Below the pieces are notes generated by a model. It had not been told where the DNA came from. It saw nothing but the letters and a program-made list of their open reading frames with translations, and did no database searches. A stretch of 43,245 nucleotides of DNA from a virus: positions 1-43,245 of IMG/VR virus record IMGVR_UViG_3300031772_000073; one strand, written 5' to 3'. The translations under genes were made by a program, and so were the position numbers. Below, one piece after another: positions 8,549-16,534 of this stretch (the first letter of the stretch is position 1; the number at the start of each line of letters is the position of its first letter).

Positions 8549-9459
8549 ACCGGGATCTCCAGTTCCTGGCCGACTACGATCAATGTCGGGTCCAGAATAT
8601 CGTTGGCGGCCGCGATCTCCGACCAGCGGTTCGGCGTGTTGTAATACTTTACCGAGATCCCCTGCAGCGTATCGTCATCCCGCACGGTGTACGTCTGCTC
8701 CTTCTTCGGCACGGCCAGACATGCCGTGTACATCACCCCGCCCTCCGTGGCGATCGCCTGGACGTACTGGTAGACGTATTTGATCATTTCCTCGGCCGCG
8801 GAATAATTTCGCTGCGGCGCGTCCAGAATTCTTTTCGCTTCCTGTTTGATGATATCGCACTGCAGAAGGCAAATCCCGAGTTCGAATTTCAGGAGGTTCA
8901 GTTGGTTGGCCGGCAATTCGGCCAGTTCCCGGATATCCCGGATCATGTTTTTTATCTTGGCCAGACCTTCCTCGAGCTTCCAGATCGCATTATGGACCTG
9001 AGCCAACGCGCCCCGGAGTTCGAATCCCTTCGCCTGGAGTTTGATCAAGGCGATCCAAGCCTGCATCCGGTCCGGCGCATAGATCTCCGGCTGCGGCATG
9101 AATACAAATTGTTCGGGTTCGGACACTTCGACCAGATCCATGGTGTACCGGATATTGCCCCGACGCAGGAGATCAAAATTAAACTGCTGGATCCGAACCT
9201 TCCAGGAAGCATCTTGGCCGATCGCAAAGATAATCTCTTCGCCTTTCCGTTTCGTCTCATCGAAAGCGAGCGCGAGTTTGATCCCGCCGTCTGATGCCCT
9301 GAGGATCCCGCCCAGGGAAAACCGCTTCGGACCGGGTCCGAAATCCTGGAATGCATTCTGGGTATGCGGCAATTCGATCTCCGCGATCTTCTGCGGCGAC
9401 TGCACAGTCAAACTATCCGGCAGTGGATTCAAAGACGTACTTCCGATCTTAACGTTCAA
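8545..9459 (-). CDS. LysM-tailed baseplate / tail-tube-terminator-like protein
   Basis: 304 residues. The C-terminal ~50 residues form a LysM domain (TYTVRDDDTLQGISVKYYNT, then IAAANDILDPTLIVVGQELEIP), a fold that binds peptidoglycan-type glycans and is often present in proteins joining tape measure to hub (T4 gp53 style). The N-terminal part is mixed beta; the middle (about 150-215) is helical. The start is TTG at 9457-9459, overlapping the tape-measure stop; no better start fits the coupling pattern. Its place equals Mu gp43 (N). Confidence 0.75.
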   Translation of the reverse strand: MNVKIGSTSLNPLPDSLTVQSPQKIAEIELPHTQNAFQDFGPGPKRFSLGGILRASDGGIKLALAFDETKRKGEEIIFAIGQDASWKVRIQQFNFDLLRRGNIRYTMDLVEVSEPEQFVFMPQPEIYAPDRMQAWIALIKLQAKGFELRGALAQVHNAIWKLEEGLAKIKNMIRDIRELAELPANQLNLLKFELGICLLQCDIIKQEAKRILDAPQRNYSAAEEMIKYVYQYVQAIATEGGVMYTACLAVPKKEQTYTVRDDDTLQGISVKYYNTPNRWSEIAAANDILDPTLIVVGQELEIPV

Positions 9460-11576
9460 AACCGCCTCGCTTCGGCCTTTAACCGGCGATCCAATTTGGC
9501 CATCACCAGCCGGGCAATATTTTCCGCATCCGTCATCGTCGAGCCGCTTGAAATTAAATTGATTGTAATCCCGCCCAGGTTAATATTTGATTCAGCGTTT
9601 GAGCGGCTGGCCATGGACTTATTCCGGATCTCTTCGCCTTCATGCACGATTGCCAGCCCGGTTTTATTCACGCGAGCCGTCCCGGCTTGGTGCTGGGGTA
9701 TCGGCGTTGCACTGCCACCCGAAGCACCGCTGATTATGGCCGGTGTTGCGTTCCTGCTCGAGGCACCGCTGATTACACCTGGCGACGGTATCTTTATCCC
9801 GCTGTATTTACGGGCCTGTTCTTCGGATATCCCCGAGCGTACTAATTTCGCAATAAAATCCTCATTCAACGGACCATAACTTTTTGCAATCCGTGATTCG
9901 ATCTCAATATATTTTTTTATCGTCTCTTCTGGCAGTTGTACACCCTTTTTTAATTCGGCTCGGATATTGCCGAGTCTTGAATAAACACTATTTTCCTGCT
10001 CCTCGCTGATAAATTCCTTACCCTGGAGATGTGCGATTAATTTCTGTACTGCTTCATCCAACCCCGGGATCTGTCGGAGCAGAGTGCCGATCTCCCAGCC
10101 TGCAAAAGCGGCAGTAGCAACCACACCCACCTTGGAAAGCATGCCAACTAATCCGGAGGTTGAACCGGTTAAATTTTTCATTTGCGAATTGATGTTTCCG
10201 ATCGGCGCGCCACCCAAAATTGCTTCGCGGTTCAATCCCGCCTGTGCTATTCTTGTCAGGTCTGCTTGAAGTCTCCACATTTTAAATGCGCCGAGCAGAG
10301 TTACCATGGGCCCCGCGATCGTCGCAATTGCGCCGCCGATGCCGATGATTGCGCCAGCCACACCCAGAATGCCGGCCGCCAGTTTATTTTCCGATAACCA
10401 TTTTGCCAGGCCGCCCAAGGCCTTACTGAATGCTTCCGTCAAGGGTAATAATGATGTCGCCAGGGCTTCTTTGAGTTCGCCCAATCGGGCATTCAATATC
10501 ACCTGGCTTTTTTCCCAGTTTTTGGTCTGCTCATTCGCATCCTTGAAAATTTGGGATCCCTTATCGGTCTGGGCGCTTAAATCGGTTAAGGTTTTTTTCT
10601 GGGTTTTCAGATCCTCGAGGTTGGAAATAAAATATTGCACCATGTCGGCGCTCGAACCGAAATACCGGGAGAGGAAAGCCAACTGTTGCTGGGTGTCCTT
10701 GATTCCGAGTTTCGCCATCGCGCCCTTCATGTCCTCGAGGAAAACGATAAAATCATTATTTTTTCGGAAGTTCGGCATCAGGGAAAGCAGACCCGGCGAT
10801 TTGCTACGGAGTTTGGTCATCGTATCCAGGATATTATCCATGGCGGCGCCGCCCATTTTTAATTTTACCGCATCCTTGCCCAGGATCGCGGCCGTGGCCA
10901 GCACCGTCTCCATGGACTGGCCGGCGCTTTTCGCCTTGATCGAAGTTGACCCCAGATATAGGTTTAGACCCTCCCAGTTGCCGCCCAGCCGCTTCATTAC
11001 TTCGGATAGGACGTTACCCGTACCGATCATCTTTTCTTCGTCGGAGAGGCCTTTATCCATCCGATCGCTAAACTGCATGAACGTCGTCGTCAACATGTTG
11101 GTCGCCGATCCCAGATCGATACTTCGTGCGGTCGCCAGGACGGCCGCGATGCTGGTCGCTTCAATCCCTTTCGCATAATCACCAAACCGGCCGCCGGCCG
11201 CGCGCATGGAATCCGATATTTCGCCGTCGGTCATGCCCCAGGTCGTTTTGATTTCGGAAAAAGCTTTCTTGATCATCTCCTTCGAGACGTTCGCCGATTC
11301 GCCCATGTCGATCAATACCCGACTGATCGCCGATTCGGTTTCGCCGGCTTGTTCCACGGCACCCTTCATATAATTCGTAATCGCAACGCCGGCCGCAGTA
11401 ATTCCCAGCCCGATCGCTCCGATCTTTTTCGCCTGGTTAAAACTTTTGGTGAACTCATCGGCGGATTTCTGGGAGACGTTTCTTAAAGCACCGAGATCCC
11501 GCTCGGCCTTTGCCACGACTTTCGAATACATATCCCGGGCCAGCAGGACGACGCCGACTTCAAAGGCGGTTCTCAT
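9456..11576 (-). CDS. Tail tape measure protein
   Basis: 706 residues. The N-terminal ~350 residues match the phage tape-measure core (FEVGVVLLARDMYSKVVAKA, then a heptad-rich helix). Two hydrophobic segments follow at about 395-435 (LAAGILGVAGAIIGIGGAIA and TIAGPMVTLLGAF) and another near 475-495, as in tape measures that enter the inner membrane. The tail is rich in Ser/Gly/Ala/Pro. Its length predicts a contractile tail of roughly 100 nm if the usual ~1.5 Å per residue holds. Its ATG overlaps the stop of the frameshifted chaperone product (ATGA), a strong sign that the frameshift is real. Confidence 0.9.
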   Translation of the reverse strand: MRTAFEVGVVLLARDMYSKVVAKAERDLGALRNVSQKSADEFTKSFNQAKKIGAIGLGITAAGVAITNYMKGAVEQAGETESAISRVLIDMGESANVSKEMIKKAFSEIKTTWGMTDGEISDSMRAAGGRFGDYAKGIEATSIAAVLATARSIDLGSATNMLTTTFMQFSDRMDKGLSDEEKMIGTGNVLSEVMKRLGGNWEGLNLYLGSTSIKAKSAGQSMETVLATAAILGKDAVKLKMGGAAMDNILDTMTKLRSKSPGLLSLMPNFRKNNDFIVFLEDMKGAMAKLGIKDTQQQLAFLSRYFGSSADMVQYFISNLEDLKTQKKTLTDLSAQTDKGSQIFKDANEQTKNWEKSQVILNARLGELKEALATSLLPLTEAFSKALGGLAKWLSENKLAAGILGVAGAIIGIGGAIATIAGPMVTLLGAFKMWRLQADLTRIAQAGLNREAILGGAPIGNINSQMKNLTGSTSGLVGMLSKVGVVATAAFAGWEIGTLLRQIPGLDEAVQKLIAHLQGKEFISEEQENSVYSRLGNIRAELKKGVQLPEETIKKYIEIESRIAKSYGPLNEDFIAKLVRSGISEEQARKYSGIKIPSPGVISGASSRNATPAIISGASGGSATPIPQHQAGTARVNKTGLAIVHEGEEIRNKSMASRSNAESNINLGGITINLISSGSTMTDAENIARLVMAKLDRRLKAEARRF

Positions 11577-12015
11577 CGGTTACGTTTCTCCTCGAGCTGC
11601 CGGATTTTTTCCGCCCGTTCTTCTTCCATCAGTTCACGCTCCGCAATCGGCATCATCAGGATATCCTTTATGCTGTACCCGAATTCTTCAGCGAGGAGTT
11701 TAAGCCCGGCCCGAAACCGAAAAAACCGTTCAGGTCCTCGATCTCCTTCGGCGTCAGGATGTTCAATTGGTTGTAGGCCATAAGCAGGGCGGTCATATCC
11801 TTATTTGATAGGTCGAGCAGATCCTCATATCCCTTGGGCTTGGGCTTGCCTTCGATCTCGACGATGCAGAGTGCGATGTCGTTGAAAACCTTTAAATCTT
11901 TTTCATCATTGGACTTACCGATGAATTTCCGGATCGTCGTCACCTGGTCGAGGCCCGTCATTTCCCGCATCTTGACTTTTTTTCCGCTCGGCAGTTTGAA
12001 TTCGATTTCCTTCAT
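11573..12015 (-). CDS. Tail assembly chaperone, -1 frameshift fusion product
   Basis: Joined reading frame: codons 1-99 of the chaperone gene, a -1 shift at TTTTTTC (11719-11725), then 48 codons in the other frame, giving 147 residues. The added part reads FRAGLKLLAEEFGYSIKDIL, then a charged helix with ERELMEEERAEKIRQLEEKR, and stops at 11573-11575, overlapping the tape-measure ATG. This is the gpG/gpGT and Mu gp41/42 arrangement, where the minor longer product recruits tape measure and tube subunits. The extension has no start or ribosome site of its own that would serve it better. Confidence 0.85.
11668..12015 (-). CDS. Tail assembly chaperone, unshifted product (gpG / Mu gp41-like)
   Basis: 115 residues: a short beta start (EIEFKLPSGKKVKMREMTGL) followed by helices. 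I place the start at 12013-12015 because AGGAG lies eight bases upstream; a longer frame to 12066 runs into the hairpin region and adds residues unlike the family. It lies between tail tube and tape measure, the fixed place for this chaperone. The unshifted form is expected to be the major product. Confidence 0.8.
   Translation of the reverse strand: MKEIEFKLPSGKKVKMREMTGLDQVTTIRKFIGKSNDEKDLKVFNDIALCIVEIEGKPKPKGYEDLLDLSNKDMTALLMAYNQLNILTPKEIEDLNGFFGFGPGLNSSLKNSGTA
11719..11725 (-). other. Programmed -1 ribosomal frameshift site TTTTTTC
   Basis: On the minus strand the codons GGT TTT TTC (codons 97-99) contain the slippery heptamer T TTT TTC, a standard X XXY YYZ site. Slipping back one base lets both phenylalanine tRNAs re-pair with TTT TTT and opens a 48-codon extension that ends on the next gene's start. 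No obvious stable stem-loop directly downstream was found by eye. Confidence 0.85.
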
Positions 12016-12035
12016 GTGATCTCCTTTCTTTGACC

Positions 12036-12064
12036 GAGGGGCTCCTGGTGGCAAGGAGCCCCTC
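12036..12064. terminator. Hairpin between tail tube and chaperone genes, not a classic terminator
   Basis: GAGGGGCTCC (12036-12045) pairs perfectly with GGAGCCCCTC (12055-12064) around a nine-base loop. No T-run follows on either strand, so it is not a standard intrinsic terminator. It sits between the highly expressed tube gene and the chaperone, where an mRNA-stabilising or partial-termination hairpin would reduce chaperone output relative to tube. That function is inferred. Confidence 0.5.
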
Positions 12065-12104
12065 AAGCCTGGTCCCGCCTGTGGCGGAACCGCCCTGGCC
12101 CTGG

Positions 12105-12524
12105 TTATGCCAGAATTTCCATGTCCTCAGCCACCCAGTCCAGATCTTCGGTAACGTAATTACCCCGGCTGATCGATTCGCCCAGCTTCGGGAACAGGAC
12201 TTCCTTAAACATCTTCACCTGCACCGTGCCGTCGTTATAGATCGTGGTGACGACCAGGATGTGGCGGGGAGGATCCACAATGCCCGGGTGCGCCGTATCC
12301 CATGCGAGTTGCGCGAGTACGCCGTCATACTCACCGCGCTTCAGAGATCCCGAGTATTTTGCTCCTTCCACCAGGTATTCGGTCGAGCCGTCAATCGGTT
12401 TGTGCTCGACCGTTTCGAGTTCCTGGTTGTTCGTCACCTCATCCCACTTGCCGACGTCGACCGGTCCGTTGGGCCCGACGATCTGGGCCATGGCCTGCCT
12501 GGAAACAATTGCTCTCTTAGGCAT
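12105..12524 (-). CDS. Tail tube protein
   Basis: 139 residues, directly after the sheath gene as in all contractile-tailed phages. It has the compact beta composition of tube proteins: a start rich in small residues, TVEHKPIDGSTEYLVEG, SGSLKRGEYDGVLAQL and a C-terminal strand pair KMFKEVLFPKLGES. It stacks as hexameric rings inside the sheath. The downstream hairpin may stabilise its message. Assignment rests mainly on order and length, since tube sequences diverge widely. Confidence 0.75.
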   Translation of the reverse strand: MPKRAIVSRQAMAQIVGPNGPVDVGKWDEVTNNQELETVEHKPIDGSTEYLVEGAKYSGSLKRGEYDGVLAQLAWDTAHPGIVDPPRHILVVTTIYNDGTVQVKMFKEVLFPKLGESISRGNYVTEDLDWVAEDMEILA

Positions 12525-12536
12525 GATTCACCTTCC

Positions 12537-13997
12537 TTATTCTTCCGTCGTCACGATGACGTTCGGCCCGATTTCTGCCTGGAAGTCGATGTAGTCCATG
12601 ACGTTGAACAGTTTCACGCCATAGCGGACGATGAGCTTGCGCGCCGCCTGAACAGCTGGCGGGTTGTTGTCCTCGTCGCACTTGACGTAGAAACCCTCGA
12701 TCCACTGCGCGAGCTGCAGGTTCCGGAACCAGCTGGTCAGACCGGTCAGAACCGCCTGCCGGTTCTCCGGCGTGATCGGCAGCGATACGGCCCAGCCGAA
12801 CGAATCCTCGACCGATTCCATTACGTAGTCGGTCATCCGGCGGCGGTAGACCTGGCTCAGGTTTGCGTTCGATGAGAGATTGGTTCCGTTGCGGACCCGG
12901 ATCCCGCGCGTACCCCAGATGTAGGTCGGCGAGATCTTCGAGTTCTGCAGGCTGACCAGGTCCGCCCGCGACAGCTGACGCTCGAGTCCGATCACCGTAT
13001 ATTCCTGGTGATTGCACGGCGACAGGTACGGATCGAGCCGGGCCAGCAATCCGGCGCGGAAACCAGCCGGTCGCATCGACCGCGCGACCTGCATGACCGG
13101 ATCATATACAACCAGCCAAGGATAGGCCAGGACGGCCCGGTCCTCGTCCAGCGCATCGCCGAGCACCTTGACCTCAGCGACGGTCATGAAGATCGACGGG
13201 TTGAGCACCGTGATCCGGTCCGCCATCGTCTGGCAATGCGCGACCTGCAAACTGCGCGTGTTCGAATCGTCCTTATCCGTGATGACGACATTGATATCGT
13301 CGTCCAGCTCCAGCAGATCGATGCCTTCCTTGGACCCGGATCCGGTGTAAATCGGTTCCGCGCCGCTTGCCATGTCGTTCGTACCGGCAACCGGCAGGTG
13401 CCCGGGCGGCGTTTGACTGGCCGGCGCCAGGTCCTCGACTACGATCATATTGCTCGAGGCGTTGATGATCGTCGGGAAATACCGCGCCGCGGTCGATACG
13501 ATGGAAAGGTTATCCCAGGATTCGATGTGTTCGAGTTGAACGCCCTTTTCCCAGTAATAGAATTTCACGGTCAGCCTGAAGGTATTCGTGATCGATCCGT
13601 CGGCGACGATCGCCTGCATACCGACCTTGGGCGACGCGGCATAATTCGCCCAGACGCCATCGATGAGCGCGGTGATCTTGAGTTTATTCACCGGTGTCGG
13701 TGTCTGCCGGTCCACGATCGTCTTGGTCGCCTGGGTGCCTTTCACGCGAACGACGACCATGGCCGGGCACTTATTTTTGAACGCGGCCATTGCGTCGTAC
13801 GCTGCGCCGCCGATCGCGAGCCCGCCGAAATTCAGGACCAGGTCTTCCCAGGTCCCGATCCGGATCGGTTTGTTGATATCGCCCTGTTTGAATTTTCCGA
13901 CCAGGCCGACGGTCCCCGTACCCACGCCCTGGACCGGCGCTCCGGACGGCGCGATTTCTTCGGAATAAACATCGGGTAGATCAAAAGTAGGTGGCAT
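12537..13997 (-). CDS. Contractile tail sheath protein
   Basis: 486 residues with the sheath hallmarks: an N-terminal LPDVYSEEIAPSGAPV-VGTGTVGLVGKF followed by GDINKPIRIGTWEDLVLNFGG, a variable middle protease-resistant domain, and a C-terminal domain with SPTYIWGTRGIRVRNGT, RRRMTDYVMESVEDSFGWAV and a final beta hairpin (VRYGVKLFNVMDYIDFQAEI) that links neighbouring subunits. AAGGAGGAATA precedes its ATG, one of the best ribosome sites here, as expected for an abundant structural protein. Confidence 0.93.
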   Translation of the reverse strand: MPPTFDLPDVYSEEIAPSGAPVQGVGTGTVGLVGKFKQGDINKPIRIGTWEDLVLNFGGLAIGGAAYDAMAAFKNKCPAMVVVRVKGTQATKTIVDRQTPTPVNKLKITALIDGVWANYAASPKVGMQAIVADGSITNTFRLTVKFYYWEKGVQLEHIESWDNLSIVSTAARYFPTIINASSNMIVVEDLAPASQTPPGHLPVAGTNDMASGAEPIYTGSGSKEGIDLLELDDDINVVITDKDDSNTRSLQVAHCQTMADRITVLNPSIFMTVAEVKVLGDALDEDRAVLAYPWLVVYDPVMQVARSMRPAGFRAGLLARLDPYLSPCNHQEYTVIGLERQLSRADLVSLQNSKISPTYIWGTRGIRVRNGTNLSSNANLSQVYRRRMTDYVMESVEDSFGWAVSLPITPENRQAVLTGLTSWFRNLQLAQWIEGFYVKCDEDNNPPAVQAARKLIVRYGVKLFNVMDYIDFQAEIGPNVIVTTEE

Positions 13998-14006
13998 TAT
14001 TCCTCC

Positions 14007-14213
14007 TTATCTCTTTTTGCCGCTCGAGGCGGGTCTACCTTCACCCGGATCTTCGGCTGGTTTTACTTCCTCGAGCCATCCTTTTTGCAACGCTTCCTTT
14101 ACTTCCATGTTATCGCGCGGCACTTTCCCGAAACCGACGACCGTGTGATAACCCTTATCGTCCCGGAAAGTGAATTCCGGCAGATTCACCTTCACGTCGA
14201 TTAAATCCCTCAT
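14007..14213 (-). CDS. Small protein upstream of sheath (Mu gp38 position)
   Basis: 68 residues: a beta-rich N-terminal half (DVKVNLPEFTFRDDKGYHTVVGFGK), an amphipathic stretch (MEVKEALQKGWLEEV) and a basic, glycine-rich tail. I choose ATG at 14211-14213 because AAGGAG is seven bases upstream; an in-frame GTG six bases earlier is too close. It occupies the place of Mu gp38 (DUF2635), also a short protein before the sheath, but the sequence is too short to be sure of homology. Confidence 0.55.
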   Translation of the reverse strand: MRDLIDVKVNLPEFTFRDDKGYHTVVGFGKVPRDNMEVKEALQKGWLEEVKPAEDPGEGRPASSGKKR

Positions 14214-14215
14214 GG

Positions 14216-14755
14216 TCACGCTCCTTGGTTCAAAACTGTGGCACTGGTTGAAACTTCGCCCTGGTATTCTACGGTGCCCGGACCGGTCACGAGTTTGTCG
14301 GTCATGGTCCCGGAAACCTCCAGGCTAAAAATTCGTTCAAAAACTCGTTCGCCCGCCGGATCCGGCAGCACGTCATGGAAGGCCGGGTTGGCGGTAAAAT
14401 GAAATTCTTCGTCCTCGCCGAAATATTTGATCTTCATAATTTGAGATATAAATCTTATAGCCAGCTGCTCGAGCTGGACCTTGGAAGTCGACACCAGGTG
14501 AAAATTAAAAATCATTTGCGCTTCGCAGACCGCGGTTTCCACGATCAGTTTGTCGCCGTCCGTGGTCACGGTCTCCGGACAGCCGTCCTCGATCCAATCT
14601 TCGATCTTGGCCGAACCGATCATTACCGCACCGTGCGGATATCCAAATTTCTTTTTCCACTCTGCATCCGGCACACCGATCGTTATGGGCACGATCGGAG
14701 ATTGAAAGACACTTTCGACTACCCGCTTCAGTTGTCGTTCGGCGGCTTCGAACAT
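14216..14755 (-). CDS. Tail terminator / completion protein candidate (Mu gp37 position)
   Basis: 179 residues. The N-terminal helix (MFEAAERQLKRVVESVFQ) and the alternating strands after it (PHGAVMIGSAKIEDWIEDG; LVSTSKVQLEQLAIRFISQ) fit the general outline of tail-terminator proteins. Mu places gp37 in this slot between gpG and gp38. It abuts the gene upstream with no gap. The role, capping the tail before joining to the head, is inferred from position. Confidence 0.55.
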   Translation of the reverse strand: MFEAAERQLKRVVESVFQSPIVPITIGVPDAEWKKKFGYPHGAVMIGSAKIEDWIEDGCPETVTTDGDKLIVETAVCEAQMIFNFHLVSTSKVQLEQLAIRFISQIMKIKYFGEDEEFHFTANPAFHDVLPDPAGERVFERIFSLEVSGTMTDKLVTGPGTVEYQGEVSTSATVLNQGA

Positions 14756-15187
14756 TTACGCTCCCGCCTTCAGCTCAGCCAAAAACACTCTGCGGATCTT
14801 ATCGAGATTCTCATTCGCCGCCGGCTCCAGGTATGACCGCGCCGGAATCGTAATATTATTGTTCGCGCCGGCGGATGTGGTTCCGAACTCATGCACCGGC
14901 GCATATTTTAAGCCGCTGCCGATCACCCCGCGCGTTGCCTCAACTTCGCTGTGGATGGACCACAAGAGCGTGCCTTTATCCCACAGCATCCGGTTATCTT
15001 TTTTCCGGAGCAGGGTCAGCGGCGAAAGCGCCGGCCAATCGGTGCGGCCGTTCCGGATATTCTCCTTGGCGGCCGTCTCCACGACGAGCGTCGCCTTTTT
15101 CATAGCCCGCTCCATGCGCGTCTCCGCATCGTCACCGATTTTCTTTAGAAATGCCTGGGCCCGCTCGAAACCGAATACCGTTTTCAT
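14756..15187 (-). CDS. Virion morphogenesis protein (Mu gpG / HK97 gp10-like)
   Basis: 143 residues with a helical start (FERAQAFLKKIGDDAETRMERA), the tight segment WPALSPLTLLRKKDN, then LLWSIHSEVEATRGVIGSGLKYAPVHEFG and a C-terminal helix preceded by IPARSYLEPA. The YAPVHEFG and PARSYL motifs are the signature of phage virion morphogenesis / tail-completion proteins such as Mu gpG. It lies in the correct place between head-joining and tail genes. Likely role: neck or tail completion. Confidence 0.82.
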   Translation of the reverse strand: MKTVFGFERAQAFLKKIGDDAETRMERAMKKATLVVETAAKENIRNGRTDWPALSPLTLLRKKDNRMLWDKGTLLWSIHSEVEATRGVIGSGLKYAPVHEFGTTSAGANNNITIPARSYLEPAANENLDKIRRVFLAELKAGA

Positions 15188-15579
15188 TGCGCGCTCCGGA
15201 TCAAAAGCCTGAGCACCCGCATCCCGCGCAGCGGCATCTCGACCGTTTCCTTGACTTCATACTCGAGTCCCCGGATCACCAGGATATCCTGGACGTGGAC
15301 GTCAGTCGCATCCGGGACGTGGACATACGCGTCCGCGGTCTTGCCGGCGCCGAAGATCTCCTGCAAAGTTTTTTCCGTGACGTTCCAAAAAACCTTGCCC
15401 CGGAAATTCAGCACCAGATATTCGTTTTCGCCTTCCTTCACGACTTCGCCGAAATCGGAATCGTAGGATTCCGGCGGCACCGACGTTTTGAGCCGCCGGC
15501 GCGTGATGAGTTCGCCGGAGCCTTCGATGATCTCCTGCGAATTTGCCTTGACGAAATCGAAGTCGTCTTTGATCATCAT
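15184..15579 (-). CDS. Head-closure-like neck protein
   Basis: 131 residues, mostly beta: FDFVKANSQEIIEGSGELITRRR, LVLNFRGKVFWNV, DIFGAG-type turn, and DVHVQDILVIRGLEYEVKE near the end, reminiscent of SPP1 gp16-type stopper folds. It overlaps both neighbours by four bases. Named only from position between adaptor-like and completion genes and from fold-like pattern, so moderate confidence. Confidence 0.45.
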   Translation of the reverse strand: MMIKDDFDFVKANSQEIIEGSGELITRRRLKTSVPPESYDSDFGEVVKEGENEYLVLNFRGKVFWNVTEKTLQEIFGAGKTADAYVHVPDATDVHVQDILVIRGLEYEVKETVEMPLRGMRVLRLLIRSAQ

Positions 15580-16172
15580 AATTTTATGGAGATCCCCACG
15601 GCCCGCTGGTTGATGAATTGAATCGCGTCGACGGACAAGTTCGAGATTATCCGTAAATCGATGCCGGCACCGGGTCCCATGCTGTTGACGTAATAACCGC
15701 AGACGCCGAACCGCCAGACCTCGATTACCCGGAGTTTAAATCCGAATCCGATCGTTTTGAAATCGCTGACCGCAGTAAAATGCAACGTCGGCGAGATCCG
15801 GATCAAAGCCGGCCGGGTTAGGGTCACGATGACATTTGCGCTTTCCGGCTTGACGTAAACCTCTTCGCCACCCGGGATCAGTAATTTGGTCGTGTCATTG
15901 GACGGCGGGACGATGATCTCAAGGCGCGGTTTCCCGTCCTGGCCGATCAGTCTTTGCTTGATGATCGCTTTTACCGGCCGGGCCGCTTCCGGATTCTCCG
16001 GCTTCGCCCAGTTGTGATCCTCGACCTGCTCGATAGTCTGCCCGATGCTTTTCACGGCCTTCACGGTCTTATTGCAACCCCGCAGCAGCACGGCCAGGTA
16101 AAATATGCAGACCAGGGCGATTATGCCGATTACCGCCATTACAATCCACTTGATCCATTTTATGGTGTTCAT
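15576..16172 (-). CDS. Membrane-anchored protein of unknown function inside the neck gene cluster
   Basis: 198 residues beginning with a strong transmembrane segment (about residues 9-31: MAVIGIIALVCIFYLAVLL within it), followed by a soluble domain with a proline-rich linker and a glycine-rich beta C-terminus (FGVCGYYVNSMGPGAGIDL). No phage-neck family fits. Its four-base overlaps show it is translated with the neck genes. It may be a host-envelope moron or an assembly factor tethering virion parts to the inner membrane. Function unknown. Confidence 0.65.
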   Translation of the reverse strand: MNTIKWIKWIVMAVIGIIALVCIFYLAVLLRGCNKTVKAVKSIGQTIEQVEDHNWAKPENPEAARPVKAIIKQRLIGQDGKPRLEIIVPPSNDTTKLLIPGGEEVYVKPESANVIVTLTRPALIRISPTLHFTAVSDFKTIGFGFKLRVIEVWRFGVCGYYVNSMGPGAGIDLRIISNLSVDAIQFINQRAVGISIKL

Positions 16173-16522
16173 TCTTCCTCCGTTTCCGACGGGTCGACTT
16201 TTTTAATCTGAAACAGAACCGGCTTCCCGTCGAACTGGTCTTTGATCGTATCCCAGAGCGTCTGGTATAATTCCATAAACATTTTCGGGGTCATGGACTT
16301 GTCCACGCTTTCCGTGCCCTGGGTATATTTGAAATAGGTCGCGGTATCGGTGGCCAGCGCCAGGTAGCAGGAGCAGAGGGCAAGTTTGAGGATTATCTCG
16401 TCATCCTTGCCCTCTGCCAGCCCGTACTGATTCTTTGCCGAATCGATATAATCCTGCAGCTCCGGCGCTTCGAATGCCGTAACGAACTTTCTGAGCCGGA
16501 TCCGCAGCCGATCGATCAGCAT
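16169..16522 (-). CDS. Head-tail adaptor candidate (Mu gp36 position)
   Basis: 117 residues, mostly helical: IDRLRIRLRKFVTAFEAPELQDYIDSA near the start, then DDEIILKLALCSCYLALATD and FMELYQTLWDTIKDQF. Helical adaptor proteins that bind the portal have this size and character, and Mu gp36 is in this slot after the major capsid gene. The assignment is positional. The ATG lies 12 bases past the capsid stop. Confidence 0.5.
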   Translation of the reverse strand: MLIDRLRIRLRKFVTAFEAPELQDYIDSAKNQYGLAEGKDDEIILKLALCSCYLALATDTATYFKYTQGTESVDKSMTPKMFMELYQTLWDTIKDQFDGKPVLFQIKKVDPSETEEE

Positions 16523-16534
16523 CGTTTCATCCCG

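Noticed and set aside
10306-11178. A 290-codon open frame opposite the tape measure
   Set aside because: Shadow of the tape-measure gene; no start signals.
12030-12875. A 281-codon open frame opposite tube and sheath
   Set aside because: Antisense to two well-supported structural genes and crosses their junction.
13008-13979. A 323-codon open frame opposite the sheath gene
   Set aside because: The sheath protein reads clearly on the minus strand; the opposite frame is an effect of high GC.
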